A stretch of DNA of 6,096 nt, from the NCBI GenBank assembly GCA_013205525.1, contig JABMMR010000120.1, positions 1 to 6,096 of the forward strand, in the 5' to 3' direction. Numbering within the stretch: the stretch's first letter is position 1; each line of letters starts with the position of its first letter. The notes beneath the pieces are model-generated. The model was not told the DNA's origin and made no database searches. It saw only the letters and a program-made list of their open reading frames with translations. Origin of the DNA: Burkholderiales bacterium (GTDB taxonomy: Bacteria; Pseudomonadota; Gammaproteobacteria; Burkholderiales; Burkholderiaceae_C). The position numbers were made by a program, and so were the translations under genes. Positions 1-6,096 of the stretch are shown in pieces.

Positions 1-446
1 AGGTACCAGTAAAAACCTGTGACACCCAAGAGGCCAAGGCCGACCACCAGCATGCCGGTGATAGCGCCGCCACGAAAAGCGACATCAAGTGCGGGGCCAA
101 TGCCTTTGGTTGCAGCTTGCGCGGTACGCACATTGGCGCGCACCGATACGTTCATGCCGATAAAACCGCAGGCACCCGAGAGCACCGCACCGAGCACAAA
201 GCCCGCAGCGCTTAAGGGGTCTAAGACCAAGGCGATGAGGACAGCCAAGACCACACCAACCATGGCGATGGTTTTGTATTGCCGCGACAAATAGGCCGCT
301 GCTCCGGTTTGAATGGCCGCCGCAATTTCTTGCATACGGGCATTACCGGCATCTTGGGAAAGAATCCAGCTGCGGGCCCAGACACCATAAATCACTGCGA
401 TGAGGCCGCAGGCTAGCGCAAATAAAAGCGCTGAATTGGCTGACAT
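1..446 (-). CDS. hppA: Membrane-bound proton-translocating pyrophosphatase (N-terminal part; gene continues past the left edge)
   Basis: This gene encodes the integral membrane H+-PPase, which couples hydrolysis of pyrophosphate to proton pumping across the inner membrane. The visible 148 codons are about a fifth of the usual ~680-710 residues. Hydrophobic segments lie near residues 5-23, 57-76, 80-104 and 125-146. Between the first two is the conserved cytoplasmic stretch [13 protein letters not shown] (34-46) leading to [13 protein letters not shown]. The segment [20 protein letters not shown] (90-109) and the later [10 protein letters not shown] (123-132) are typical of the family. The catalytic Asp/Lys motifs and the residue that separates K+-dependent from K+-independent types lie outside the window, so the subtype is undetermined. 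The ATG at 446-444 is supported by a strong Shine-Dalgarno sequence. The gene is divergent from the soluble pyrophosphatase gene ppa. Confidence 0.96.
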   Translation of the reverse strand, partial: MSANSALLFALACGLIAVIYGVWARSWILSQDAGNARMQEIAAAIQTGAAAYLSRQYKTIAMVGVVLAVLIALVLDPLSAAGFVLGAVLSGACGFIGMNVSVRANVRTAQAATKGIGPALDVAFRGGAITGMLVVGLGLLGVTGFYWY

Positions 447-450
447 AAAT

Positions 451-457
451 TCTCCTT
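451..457 (-). promoter_or_regulatory. Shine-Dalgarno sequence of hppA
   Basis: On the minus strand the sequence reads AAGGAGA, with its AAGGAG core 5 nt before the ATG at 446-444. It is the strongest ribosome binding site in the window and fixes the hppA start. Confidence 0.85.
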
Positions 458-475
458 GAGTTGTTTCGCATGAAA

Positions 476-511
476 GGTGGTGCCACGTATTTGGCTTGCA
501 TAAACACCACC
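476..511. repeat. 7-bp inverted repeat GGTGGTG / CACCACC
   Basis: The arms at 476-482 and 505-511 are perfectly complementary and separated by 22 bp. The element lies 30-65 bp upstream of the hppA start, within its probable leader or promoter. It could be a hairpin in the hppA 5' UTR, a protein site or chance. Confidence 0.4.
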
Positions 512-525
512 ATCGCGTTGCTTCC

Positions 526-550
526 TCACTCGCTGCGCACAGCTCAGTGA
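526..550. repeat. Imperfect dyad / potential hairpin in the hppA-ppa intergenic region
   Basis: The sequence reads TCACT-c-GCTG-cgca-CAGC-tc-AGTGA. The 5-bp outer and 4-bp inner stems pair around a 4-nt loop with a small 1/2-nt internal bulge. No T-run follows on either strand, so it is not an obvious intrinsic terminator. The perfect 8-bp palindrome TTGGCCAA follows immediately at 551-558. An operator or a leader structure are both possible. Confidence 0.45.
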
Positions 551-646
551 TTGGCCAACCCCGAGAATGTAAGTGATTCAGATGAACGTTTTCTGGAGGT
601 AGCAGGTTAAACTTAGGGTTAACGCTTAATTCAAACCTTTTTTCAA

Positions 647-652
647 TATATA
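647..652 (+). promoter_or_regulatory. Possible -10 element of ppa
   Basis: TATATA sits 9 nt before the ppa ATG, inside an AT-rich tract. It matches TATAAT at only 4 of 6 positions, and no good -35 is found at the right distance (TTAATT at 626-631 suits only the overlapping TATACC at 649-654). If used, transcription would begin at about the start codon, giving a leaderless or nearly leaderless message. Confidence 0.25.
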
Positions 653-661
653 CCAATCAAT

Positions 662-1198
662 ATGTCACTCGATAACGTTACCGCAGGCAAGAACGTCCCC
701 CATGAATTCAACGTGATCATCGAAATACCGATGAATGCTGACCCCATCAAATACGAGGTGGACAAGGAAACCGGAGCTATCTTTGTAGACCGCTTTATGA
801 GCACGGCCATGCATTACCCCACCAACTATGGCTATGTGCCCAAGACCATCAGCGGCGACGGCGACCCGGTAGACGTGCTGGTGATCACCCCCGTGCCCTT
901 AATTCCTGGCGTTGTGGTGCCATGCCGACCCATTGGTATTTTGAAAATGGAAGACGAAGCCGGCATGGACGGCAAGGTGCTGGCGGTGCCGACAGACAAA
1001 ATTTTGTCCATCTACACCCAATGGCAAAAGCCCGAAGACTTGAACCCCATGCGCTTGAAAACCATTGCCCATTTCTTTGAACACTACAAAGACTTGGAAG
1101 AAGGCAAGTGGGTCAAGGTATTAGGTTGGGAAGGCCCACAGGCCGCTATGCAAGAAATCACCGAAGGCTTGGCCAATTACCTCAAAGCTCACGCTTAA
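662..1198 (+). CDS. ppa: Inorganic pyrophosphatase, soluble family I
   Basis: This cytosolic Mg2+-dependent enzyme hydrolyses pyrophosphate to two phosphates, pulling forward pyrophosphate-releasing syntheses such as those of nucleic acids, aminoacyl-tRNA and NAD+. The 178-residue length is normal for the family (E. coli 176). The signature DGDPVDVLV lies at residues 66-74. All active-site positions known from the E. coli enzyme are visible with an offset of one: E21, K30, E32, R44, Y56, D66, D68, D71, D98, D103, K105, Y142 and K143. The ATG at 662 is the only sensible start: the frame is closed upstream by TAA at 620-622 with no start codon between. No Shine-Dalgarno sequence precedes it, which is unusual for such a highly expressed gene. 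Its last 17 bp overlap the end of the convergent DUF482 gene. Confidence 0.98.
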   Translation: MSLDNVTAGKNVPHEFNVIIEIPMNADPIKYEVDKETGAIFVDRFMSTAMHYPTNYGYVPKTISGDGDPVDVLVITPVPLIPGVVVPCRPIGILKMEDEAGMDGKVLAVPTDKILSIYTQWQKPEDLNPMRLKTIAHFFEHYKDLEEGKWVKVLGWEGPQAAMQEITEGLANYLKAHA

Positions 1199-2351
1199 AA
1201 GGCTTGCGCTCTTCCAGGTGAGCCAAATAATTATCTACCCCTGCGCCTTCGCGCTCTAGAAAATTTTCAACCGCATTGGCAAAGCGTGAGTCGCCCAGCC
1301 AGTGGGCACTGTGCGTGCTCACTGGCATCAAAGCACGGGCCATTTTGTGTTCGCCCTGTGCGCCGCCTTCAAAGCGTTGCACTCGGTGTTCGATGCACCA
1401 CTGCAAAGGCTGGTAATAGCAAGCTTCGAAGTGCAGGCAGTCGACGCGCTCAAGCGCCCCCCAATAACGTCCGTAAGCCACAGCTTGCCCACTGGCCAAA
1501 CCTTGTAAACCAATCAGACTGCTGGCGATGGGTTGGCCGTCACGCTCGGCAATGAACAGCAACCAGTTCTCAGCGCATGTGCTTTGCATGCGGTGAAAAA
1601 AATCAGGCGTCAGATAGGGCGCATTGCCATGCTCTAGGTAAGTGCGTTCATAGCAACTGTAGAAGAAGGCCCAGTCTTGTGTGCTGATATCAGCGCCCAA
1701 GGCCCAGCGAAAACCCACACCTGCCTCCGTCACGCGGCGCCGTTCTTGGCGGATTTTCTTTCGCTTTTCTTGGTTCAGACTGGCCAAAAAATTTTCAAAA
1801 TCAGACCAAGCTTGGTTCTGCCAATGAAATTGCACCGTCTGTCTTTGCAGCAAGCCCAGGCTTTGGCTGGTAGCCAGGTCTTCAGCGCAGCCAAACAAAA
1901 GATGCAGCGAAGAGAGTTTTTCTTTTTGGCACCAATCAACAGCTGCTTGCAACAAGCTTTGTCGGGCTTCTCGGTTGCGCGCCAAAAGCCGAGTCCCTGG
2001 GACCGGCGTGAATGGCACGGCAATCAGCGCCTTGGGATAGTAGTTGAGGCCGTGTTGGTGATAGGCATTGGCCCAGGCCCAGTCAAACACATACTCGCCG
2101 TAAGAGTGGTCTTTCAAATACATGGGACAAGCGGCTTGCAACTCATCACCCAGCCATAAACTGATGAAACGCGCTTGCCATCCGGTGGCGGCGAAGGCGC
2201 TGCGGCTGTCGTGCATAGCCAGCAGGTAGGCATGTTGCATGAACGGGGTGGGGTTGTGCTGTAAGGCCAGCAAATTGTCCCAGTCGGTGGCGGCAATCTC
2301 AGCGGGATGCGTATGCACCCGGATGCCATAATCTTGAAGCTCTTTTTGCAT
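1182..2351 (-). CDS. GNAT/FemAB-like N-acyltransferase family protein (DUF482, 'peptidogalycan biosynthesis/recognition')
   Basis: This 389-residue protein is of the DUF482 family, which carries a FemAB/GNAT-type acyltransferase fold; its substrate is not established. Family landmarks are [16 protein letters not shown] (82-97), [16 protein letters not shown] (104-119), a basic [12 protein letters not shown] stretch (196-207), AYGRYWG (292-298), [16 protein letters not shown] (306-321), [14 protein letters not shown] (326-339) and SAHWL (348-352). No signal peptide or membrane segment is seen, so it is probably cytoplasmic. The frame stays open 32 codons further upstream, but that part runs into nadE and lacks family character. 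The ATG at 2351-2349 gives the expected length and leaves 7 bp to the nadE start. Only a weak AGGT lies 3 nt upstream of it. The stop codon falls inside the 3' end of ppa. Confidence 0.9.
   Translation of the reverse strand: MQKELQDYGIRVHTHPAEIAATDWDNLLALQHNPTPFMQHAYLLAMHDSRSAFAATGWQARFISLWLGDELQAACPMYLKDHSYGEYVFDWAWANAYHQHGLNYYPKALIAVPFTPVPGTRLLARNREARQSLLQAAVDWCQKEKLSSLHLLFGCAEDLATSQSLGLLQRQTVQFHWQNQAWSDFENFLASLNQEKRKKIRQERRRVTEAGVGFRWALGADISTQDWAFFYSCYERTYLEHGNAPYLTPDFFHRMQSTCAENWLLFIAERDGQPIASSLIGLQGLASGQAVAYGRYWGALERVDCLHFEACYYQPLQWCIEHRVQRFEGGAQGEHKMARALMPVSTHSAHWLGDSRFANAVENFLEREGAGVDNYLAHLEERKPFKREL
2324..2332 (+). promoter_or_regulatory. Possible extended -10 promoter of nadE
   Basis: TGC-CATAAT has the TGn extension followed by a hexamer matching TATAAT at 5 of 6 positions. 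No good -35 is present, as is common for extended -10 promoters. Transcription would start near 2339, giving a leader of about 20 nt before the nadE ATG at 2359. The element lies inside the 5' coding part of the divergent DUF482 gene, as it must because only 7 bp separate the two starts. Confidence 0.4.
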
Positions 2352-2358
2352 ATGACCT

Positions 2359-4023
2359 ATGACTCTTGAACTCAGTGTAGCCCAGCTTAATTTCACCGTG
2401 GGCGATATGGCGGGTAATGCCCGCAAAATCATCGATGCTGCACGCACTGCTTATGCGCGAGGCGTACGGTTGTTGCTCACCGCCGAACTGTCCATTTGCG
2501 GCTATGCGGCTGAAGATTTGTTTTTACGCGCTTCATTCATTGCGGCCTGTGATCAAGCGCTGGATGTTGTCAGGCAGGATTTGGCAGATTTAAAAGGCAT
2601 GCATGTGGTGGTGGGACACCCCAGTGGTCATGATGAGCGCACCCGTTCGGTGGCAGTCAGTTTGCGCTTCAATATGGCCTCGGTGCTGTGCGAGGGCAAG
2701 GTGGTGGCAAGTTACGCCAAACGCGAATTGCCCAATTACCAAGTCTTCGACGAGCGTCGCTATTTCAAGCCCGGCTCTGTGCCTTGTGTGTTCGAGGTGC
2801 AAGGCATCAAAGTCGGTTTATTGGTCTGTGAGGATGCTTGGTTTGAGCAACCCGCACAAGAGACCAAGGCCGCTGGCGCACAGGTTTTGGCCGTCATCAA
2901 TGCCTCTCCCTTTCATATGGGCAAAGCGCAAGAGCGCGAAGGCAAAATGCGCGAGCGTTGCTTGGCAACAAACTTGCCATTGATTTATGCACATTTGGTC
3001 GGAGGCCAAGACGAAGTGGTGTTTGAGGGCCGCTCGTTTGCATTGCAGGCCAGTGGCGACATGGCCGGGCGCGCCAAGGGCTTTGTTGAAGATGATCTGC
3101 AGGTAACGCTGGACTCACAAGAAAGCCAATTACTGTTGCAATCTTCCATTGCGCCTTTGCCCACTGGATTGGCCGAAGTATGGGACGCGCTGGTGTTGGG
3201 CGTTCGAGACTATCTTGGCAAAAACCGTTTTCCAGGGGCCTTGATAGGTTTGTCTGGCGGCATCGACTCGGCTTTGGTGCTGGCGATTGCGGTCGATGCA
3301 CTTGGTCCAGAGAATGTGCGCTGCGTCATGATGCCTTCTCCCTACACCGCCGATATCAGCCTCGTTGATGCGAGAGACATGGCGCGAAGAATGGGGGTTC
3401 GCTATGACGAAAAATCTATCGTTCCCATGTTCGATGCTTTCTTGCAAACGCTGCAAGCCGATTTTCAAGGCATGCCTTTAGACGCCACAGAAGAAAATAT
3501 TCAGGCGCGTATCCGCGGAACATTGTTGATGGCTCTGTCCAACAAGCATGGTGCCATGGTGTTGACGACGGGCAATAAAAGCGAAATGGCCACCGGTTAT
3601 TGCACTTTGTATGGCGACATGGCCGGCGGTTTTGCTGTCATCAAGGACGTGGCTAAAACCTTGGTTTATCAACTCGCGACTTGGCGCAATCAGCATGATC
3701 CGTATGGCCGAGGTGCTTCACCTATCCCTGAGCGCATCATTACGCGTCCACCCAGCGCAGAGCTGCGACCCGACCAAACCGACCAAGACAGTTTGCCGCC
3801 CTACGAAGTACTGGACGCGATTTTGTCGCGCTATATGGAGCAAGACCAAAGCGCTCAAGAAATCGTTGCGGCAGGCTTTGCCATAGCTGATGTGGAAAAA
3901 GTCACGCGTTTAATTCGGCTTAACGAATACAAGCGGCGTCAAGCGCCCATCGGTATCCGAATCAGCCACAGAGGCTTTGGCAAGGATTGGCGTTATCCTA
4001 TAACCAGTTATTTCCGTTCCTGA
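2359..4023 (+). CDS. nadE: Glutamine-dependent NAD+ synthetase
   Basis: NadE catalyses the last step of NAD+ synthesis: deamido-NAD+, ATP and glutamine give NAD+, AMP, pyrophosphate and glutamate. At 554 residues it is the long single-chain type with its own glutaminase. The N-terminal nitrilase-type amidase domain (about 1-270) carries the triad Glu43 (TAELSICGY), Lys121 (AKRELPNY) and Cys157 (LLVCEDAW). The C-terminal synthetase domain (about 275-554) has the ATP-pyrophosphatase P-loop SGGIDSA at 299-305. It also has the conserved TTGNKSEMATGYCTLYGDMA stretch at 403-422. TGA at 2353-2355 closes the frame just upstream, and the N-terminus MTLELSVAQLNFTVGD fits the family, so the ATG at 2359 is secure despite lacking a clear Shine-Dalgarno sequence. 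glnB follows 36 bp downstream on the same strand. The pyrophosphate product is the substrate of both pyrophosphatases in this window. Confidence 0.98.
   Translation: MTLELSVAQLNFTVGDMAGNARKIIDAARTAYARGVRLLLTAELSICGYAAEDLFLRASFIAACDQALDVVRQDLADLKGMHVVVGHPSGHDERTRSVAVSLRFNMASVLCEGKVVASYAKRELPNYQVFDERRYFKPGSVPCVFEVQGIKVGLLVCEDAWFEQPAQETKAAGAQVLAVINASPFHMGKAQEREGKMRERCLATNLPLIYAHLVGGQDEVVFEGRSFALQASGDMAGRAKGFVEDDLQVTLDSQESQLLLQSSIAPLPTGLAEVWDALVLGVRDYLGKNRFPGALIGLSGGIDSALVLAIAVDALGPENVRCVMMPSPYTADISLVDARDMARRMGVRYDEKSIVPMFDAFLQTLQADFQGMPLDATEENIQARIRGTLLMALSNKHGAMVLTTGNKSEMATGYCTLYGDMAGGFAVIKDVAKTLVYQLATWRNQHDPYGRGASPIPERIITRPPSAELRPDQTDQDSLPPYEVLDAILSRYMEQDQSAQEIVAAGFAIADVEKVTRLIRLNEYKRRQAPIGIRISHRGFGKDWRYPITSYFRS
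3977..4004 (+). promoter_or_regulatory. Probable sigma-70 promoter for glnB inside the nadE 3' end
   Basis: TTGGCA (3977-3982; 5 of 6 to TTGACA) and TATAAC (3999-4004; 5 of 6 to TATAAT) are separated by 16 bp. This is the best -35/-10 pair I found in the window. Transcription would start near 4011, giving a leader of about 49 nt before the glnB ATG. The bases also encode conserved NadE C-terminal residues, so a chance match is possible. Confidence 0.5.
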
Positions 4024-4975
<952 letters not shown>

Positions 4976-4979
<4 letters not shown>

Positions 4980-5527
4980 ATCTGTATTGTGGGGGCAGTC
5001 GGGCTCATTTGGCTGCGTGCGTCCACCACGCGGGTCCGCGCCCAATGGTCGTGCCAAAACTGCTGATCTGAATGAAGCTTGCTGAGGCTGGCCCACAAAG
5101 GGATCCAGATCATCACGGCAACTAAGCCTTGCAGACTAGACCAACCGAGCACACCAGCAAGCAGAAGTGGAGGGACAAACCAAATCCATGCGTAAAAAAA
5201 TCTTAAGAGCCCCTGTTTTTGGGTCAAAGCTTGACCATCAAGCGCGATGATTTTCAGGTGCCAAGTCTTCATGGCAAGGGTTTGGCCTTTGTACCAAAAA
5301 AATGTGAAATAAAGTGCCAGCACTAAAAACACAAAAACTTGAAGTCCAAGACGGTTGTGCATGGCATGTCTGGTTTGGCTGAGTGCTCCAAAAAGATAGC
5401 CCGCTATGAAAATGACGCCAAACAGCAACATGCCTTCATACATCCAACAGCTCATGCGTCTGAACAATGAGGCGGTGGGCAGTTCAGTAACGATGAGCAG
5501 GGGTTCGGGCTGAGATGCAGGGCTCAT
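4976..5527 (-). CDS. RDD family integral membrane protein
   Basis: This is a 183-residue membrane protein of the RDD family, whose function is unsettled; some members have been linked to ion transport. Hydrophobic segments lie near residues 31-50, 61-79 and 112-148, the last long enough for two passes. Family marks are the Arg pair before the first segment (LFRRMSCWMYEG, 21-32), WYKGQTLAMKTWHLKI (78-93) after the second, and the C-terminal HDHWARTRVVD (159-169). In the first segment Glu31 stands where the family's first Asp is expected, a conservative change. The gene starts at ATG 5527-5525, overlapping the DUF3106 stop as ATGA, and its own stop overlaps the LOG start the same way. It is the middle gene of a tight three-gene operon. 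Confidence 0.92.
5524..5527 (-). other. ATGA stop/start overlap, DUF3106 gene to RDD gene
   Basis: ATGA on the minus strand combines the ATG of the RDD gene (5527-5525) and the TGA of the DUF3106 gene (5526-5524). Upstream ribosome-binding potential is weak, which again suggests coupled translation. Confidence 0.85.
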
Positions 5528-6096
5528 TGAACCGCAGTGGGCCGGTTAGAAGCCTGAAGATTTGCTGGCAGCAAGGTAAATGGATTGAGTTGCCCAGTGT
5601 CAATACGTGGAGAAGTGCCTTGGCCCTCTTTTTTCACAGGAGTGCTGGTGAGTTTATCTGGCGAAATAGGCTTGACTGCAACTGCGGCACCCTTGGGCGG
5701 GCGAGGGCGAGAAGAGGGGAGTTTTTGCTTGGCGTCTTCGCTGAGCGATTGGAAGGCCTCCCATTTAGCCATTTTTTCATCGCTGGACAACTGCTTGGTT
5801 TGGGCAAAATTCAATCGAGCTTGCGTACGTTGCTGAGGGCTGAGTGCGGCCCAATCGCGCATGCGTTCTTGGGCGATGGCTTGTGAGGCTTCGGTCATGT
5901 CGGCAAAATTTTGCGCAAAGGCCAGCCATTTTCTTTTGCGGTTAACTTCAAGCGTAGACCAAAGATTTTCCAAAGGCAGCAAAGCTTTTTTTTGCGCCGA
6001 GCTGAGATCTGCCCAAGTGGGCGAACTCTCTAAAGTGCTGGCTGGCTTAGCCGGCTTGTCAGTTAAATCGCCGGCAAGACAAAAAATTGGCGAAAC
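5524..6096 (-). CDS. DUF3106 domain protein (5' end beyond the right edge)
   Basis: The frame is open from the right edge and shows 190 residues up to the stop at 5524; the start lies outside the window. The visible part begins VSPIFCLAGDLT, which looks like the end of a signal peptide (cleavage possibly near CLAG/D), so export to the periplasm is likely. Next comes a helical, Trp-rich repeat-like domain: TWADLSSAQKKALLPL, LWSTLEVNRKRKWLAFA, RMRDWAALSPQQRTQARLNF and KWEAFQSLSEDAKQKL. This W-x-x-L / LSPxQR pattern is typical of DUF3106. The C-terminal third is a low-complexity Pro/Lys/Ser-rich tail. A TTG at 5982 could be read as a start but sits within conserved domain sequence. No function is established. 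In related Burkholderiales I recall such genes next to a sigma-factor gene and DUF3619, which would lie further right. Confidence 0.85.
   Translation of the reverse strand, partial: VSPIFCLAGDLTDKPAKPASTLESSPTWADLSSAQKKALLPLENLWSTLEVNRKRKWLAFAQNFADMTEASQAIAQERMRDWAALSPQQRTQARLNFAQTKQLSSDEKMAKWEAFQSLSEDAKQKLPSSRPRPPKGAAVAVKPISPDKLTSTPVKKEGQGTSPRIDTGQLNPFTLLPANLQASNRPTAVQ

Larger units (their letters stand above)
447..661. other. Divergent hppA/ppa intergenic region
   Basis: These 215 bp separate two divergent pyrophosphatase genes and must hold at least one promoter for each. Several small symmetric elements are visible: GGTGGTG (476-482) facing CACCACC (505-511), a 9-bp-stem dyad (526-550), the palindrome TTGGCCAA (551-558), two AGTGATT copies (546-552, 572-578) and two GGTTAA copies (605-610, 617-622). 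The ppa-proximal 60 bp are AT-rich. No convincing -35/-10 pair was found for hppA. No coding sequence of meaningful length is present. Confidence 0.7.

Noticed and set aside
19..294. Open frame on the + strand opposite hppA (91 codons)
   Set aside because: It is antisense to a clearly recognisable H+-PPase and has low-complexity Pro/Thr/Ala/Lys composition typical of a shadow frame.
526..550. Intrinsic terminator between hppA and ppa
   Set aside because: The dyad has no T-run on either side on either strand, and both genes are transcribed away from it, so a terminator is neither supported nor needed.
582..602. Six-codon reading frame in the ppa leader as a regulatory leader peptide
   Set aside because: It has no ribosome binding site, its codons show no attenuation-type repeats, and so short a frame is expected by chance.
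1677..2159. 160-codon + strand open frame inside the DUF482 gene
   Set aside because: The opposite strand encodes conserved DUF482 motifs throughout; this frame has no recognisable domain or ribosome binding site.
2352..2447. 32-codon upstream extension of the DUF482 gene
   Set aside because: It would overlap the nadE start, has no family character and would make the protein longer than usual; the ATG at 2351 gives a normal 389 residues.
2897..3468. Two minus-strand open frames (134 and 112 codons) within nadE
   Set aside because: Both are antisense to conserved NadE sequence including the P-loop, and neither resembles a known protein.
3979..3991. Possible sigma-54 promoter upstream of glnB (GG...GC pattern)
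   Set aside because: The GG (3979-3980) to GC (3990-3991) offset is 11 bp rather than the required 12, and the flanking TGGCAC/TTGC bases do not fit; the overlapping sigma-70 match is better.
4980..5096. 39-codon upstream extension of the LOG gene
   Set aside because: It lies inside the RDD gene in another frame and lacks family character; the ATGA overlap at 4976-4979 gives the natural start.
5515..5886. 123-codon + strand open frame opposite the DUF3106 gene
   Set aside because: The minus strand encodes the DUF3106 pattern continuously to the window edge; this is an antisense shadow.

Overview
The window is a compact, gene-dense piece of bacterial chromosome, most likely from a betaproteobacterium of the order Burkholderiales (Comamonadaceae-like). 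This is inferred from protein character and gene neighbourhood: a soluble and a membrane pyrophosphatase back to back, a 'peptidogalycan'-type GNAT gene beside a glutaminase-type nadE, nadE followed by glnB, and a DUF3106-RDD-LOG set. Base composition looks moderate, judged by eye only. There are no tRNA or rRNA genes, insertion sequences, CRISPR arrays or prophage genes. Every gene is intact except the two cut by the window ends.

Layout. 1-446 (-): N-terminal fifth of the membrane proton-pumping pyrophosphatase HppA. 447-661: a 215-bp divergent intergenic region with several inverted and direct repeats. 662-1198 (+): soluble family I pyrophosphatase Ppa. 1182-2351 (-): GNAT/FemAB-like protein (DUF482), overlapping ppa tail to tail by 17 bp. 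2359-4023 (+): glutamine-dependent NAD+ synthetase NadE, whose start codon lies only 7 bp from that of the divergent DUF482 gene. 4060-4398 (+): nitrogen regulatory protein PII (GlnB), with a good sigma-70-like promoter in the nadE 3' end. 4395-4979 (-): LOG-family phosphoribohydrolase. 4976-5527 (-): RDD membrane protein. 5524-6096 (-): DUF3106 protein, running off the right edge.

How the genes fit together. NadE releases pyrophosphate when it makes NAD+. Ppa hydrolyses pyrophosphate in the cytosol, and HppA hydrolyses it at the membrane while pumping protons. GlnB senses 2-oxoglutarate and ATP/ADP; its place directly behind the glutamine-consuming NadE fits a PII link between nitrogen status and NAD+ synthesis. 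The right-hand trio is joined by two ATGA stop/start overlaps and reads as one translationally coupled operon.

The gene content is mostly housekeeping, and I see no clear new system. The points worth a second look are the structured hppA/ppa intergenic region, the ppa start without a Shine-Dalgarno sequence, the nadE-glnB arrangement with its internal promoter, and the extreme packing (one TTAA supplies both stop codons of a convergent pair).
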